DNA of 64,000 nucleotides from Zerene cesonia (taxonomy: Eukaryota > Arthropoda > Insecta > Lepidoptera > Pieridae), in contig NC_052109.1 of NCBI RefSeq assembly GCF_012273895.1, positions 2,866,432-2,930,431 on the forward strand, in the 5' to 3' direction. Position numbers and translations under genes: made by a program. Below the pieces are notes generated by a model. It was given only the letters and a program-made list of their open reading frames with translations, did no database searches and was not told where the DNA came from. This document shows, piece by piece, positions 62,157-64,000 of the stretch (the stretch's first letter is position 1; each line of letters opens with the position of its first letter).

Positions 62157-64000
62157 GTAAATTATAGAATATGCAACAAGTTTTCATACAAACACATATT
62201 TGACATACTTTTAATGAAAACGCTTAACCCCCATTTGAAGTCGGTTCAAAGCGTATTCAATGTTTTCCCTACCATAATGATACCAATACTGCACAAGAGG
62301 TTTGACGTCAATAAAAATTCGCCATATTTTTGCACCAGGCGCTCCTTGAAGCTGTCAATTAACTCTCCCTCGTAAGACAACGACATGTCACGCACTGTTG
62401 TAGTGCGACTAACCGTTTTGATACTTTTTAACGTACGTCACACGTAGATCAATGTTTTTATTTAAATTATGTAAGTTATACGTTACGAAATTAGCACATT
62501 TACGATTACTATTATGCATAGATTTTCAATTTGAAAATTATAGTTTTAGAGATAAACGTACATAATTATATATCCAAATGTCTTCATTGGGCTAGCTTTC
62601 TAAAAATAAAGATTTAAACCCCAATGATTGAAACAAGTTCTTTAGTTTATAATTCCACATATTGATTCTGCGTTTTGAACATATTCCTAATTAAATAACA
62701 ACAATCGATAAATGGTTGCAAATGTGAAAGGCTTCTTCAAATGTTCATGGGCGGTTGTAGCGATCACCATCAGGCGACACTTATTCATAAACATATTAAG
62801 TTTTTACCTATAAATATATTTTTATTCGTAAACTCTATATACTTTATTCGTAAAAATAAAGCACCTTACACACTACGCCACAGCGAGCGATCAAAAACGC
62901 AAAGTCGCACAACGCGCGGGACTGGGCCTCAGTTACACGCAGTAAACCCGCCAGATGGCGTAGTGTTTGCCCGGCGTGTTTGAGAACTTTGAATTTTCAA
63001 CTATTAGCCCCGTCCGCGCACCTGTCGACTTTTCGAGCGATTTTTGTATAAACTAGCTATTTTGAGGGGCTACTGCATTTTCCGGACATACTTCTTGGAT
63101 ACTAGAAGAAAGAACTAGATCCGAAAATACAATATCTCTAAGGTGAATATTGAAACCCGATCTTTGTTATATGTACTTGCGTACTTTTTTCTGCATACTT
63201 AAATAATTACTTTCTCATGTTTATGCAAAAAATAACGACACATACACACACACACACATTCACACACACACAAACATATACACATTTTCTTGTAAACTTA
63301 ATGTACTACTCCATATTACGTAAACTTGAAGATGAAATTAGCATTTTTAACTTAGAATAAAACAAATTTATAAAGGGACCAATATAAGTCATATTAAAAC
63401 GAATTTGGGGCAATTACGTAAAACCTCAAATAATCACGGTTTTACTGAAATATACTGGACTAAACATTCCCCTTTGAGCTTAACGACCGCAAGCTAACTT
63501 ATTATCTATGCATAAATACAGCTTAAATATAAACTTTTATTAAACTTTACACAACCTTTATAATTGCCAGAGCTTCCACTGGCCATTAGATACCGTTTAT
63601 GATGTGGTACAAACAAGAATTGTATTAATATCCATTTAATTTTTAAAAGTAGGCTAATAAGTCATTGTTTCACTCAGACCCATTGTTAAGCTTTTCTGTA
63701 CATAATTAAACAATAATATATAGAAAAAAAAAACTCTTTTTTCAGCAATCTTCTGCAAATAAACAATAATATAATGCTTTTAACGAATACACAAATCTTC
63801 GATCGAAAATACCAATCAACTTTAACACCACACTGATATCGAATTTAACTTTAAATCTTCCCCTTCCTAGTGCTTTATCTTTCTTATTCAAGCGTCTTAC
63901 TTATCTATACTTTACCATTTTTCTACAATTATCTAGGTTTAGATAAAGGATATTCTAGATAGTTTGCTTATTTTTTTAGCTCAGTGTGGCAGTGCTAATC
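62157..64000. other. Non-coding right end of window
   Basis: 62727-62782 is a fragment of the 23668 repeat family. 62870-62966 is bounded by an 11-bp perfect inverted repeat (ACACTACGCCA) around a GC-rich core. 63241-63285 is a CA-rich microsatellite. No gene visible up to the edge. Confidence 0.5.
63241..63285. repeat. (CA)n-rich microsatellite
   Basis: Interrupted CA dinucleotide tract of about 45 bases. Probably polymorphic. Confidence 0.85.

Overview
The window is nuclear DNA from a lepidopteran insect (moth or butterfly). The evidence is AT-rich sequence, short introns in the protein-coding genes, and dense coverage by repeat families typical of Lepidoptera: Lep1-like non-autonomous Helitrons ending in CTAG, tRNA-derived SINEs, a mariner element, and several common interspersed repeats. 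I cannot name the species.

The left 15 kb holds two recognisable genes in head-to-head orientation, start codons 2.0 kb apart. On the minus strand (7086 down to 249 and off the left edge) are the first 13 coding exons, 905 codons, of a kinesin-4 family chromokinesin (KIF4/Klp3A type). They cover the complete motor and most of the coiled-coil stalk; the C-terminus lies outside the window. On the plus strand (9086-14667) is a three-exon, 859-residue gene with the hallmarks of the cohesion protector Dalmatian/Sororin: an FGF motif, KEN boxes, a basic and Ser/Thr-Pro-rich disordered body, and a C-terminal acidic FDLVVE ending. Both products act on mitotic chromosomes.

From about 14.7 kb to the end I find no convincing protein-coding gene. 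This 49-kb stretch looks like a gene desert or a very long intron. It holds Helitrons (about 16.9, 29.3, 46.6, 49.5, 52.1/53.4, 57.3 and 61.0 kb), SINEs with intact target-site duplications (39.3, 44.5 and 61.7 kb), other retroelement fragments, and a few GC-richer non-repetitive islands that may be regulatory. A possible non-coding first exon with a consensus splice donor lies near 18.7 kb, and a possible orphan 3' exon near 45.7 kb.

The most unusual item is a small retroelement family in which a class-II-tRNA-like head sits inside a 42-bp inverted repeat, so the transcript could fold into a long hairpin. A full copy at 61706-61921 has a perfect 15-bp target-site duplication. A copy at 14310-14400 has lost the tRNA part but keeps the palindrome and a 13-bp duplication. 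A 45-bp fragment at 37448-37492 shares the same 5' end and has a 12-bp duplication. Other notable points: a fold-back repeat whose interior is inverted between copies (8.2 and 31.4 kb), and two 1,000-N assembly gaps that both fall inside mobile elements (a mariner at 11.7-12.9 kb; a retroelement nested in a Helitron at 52.1-53.5 kb).
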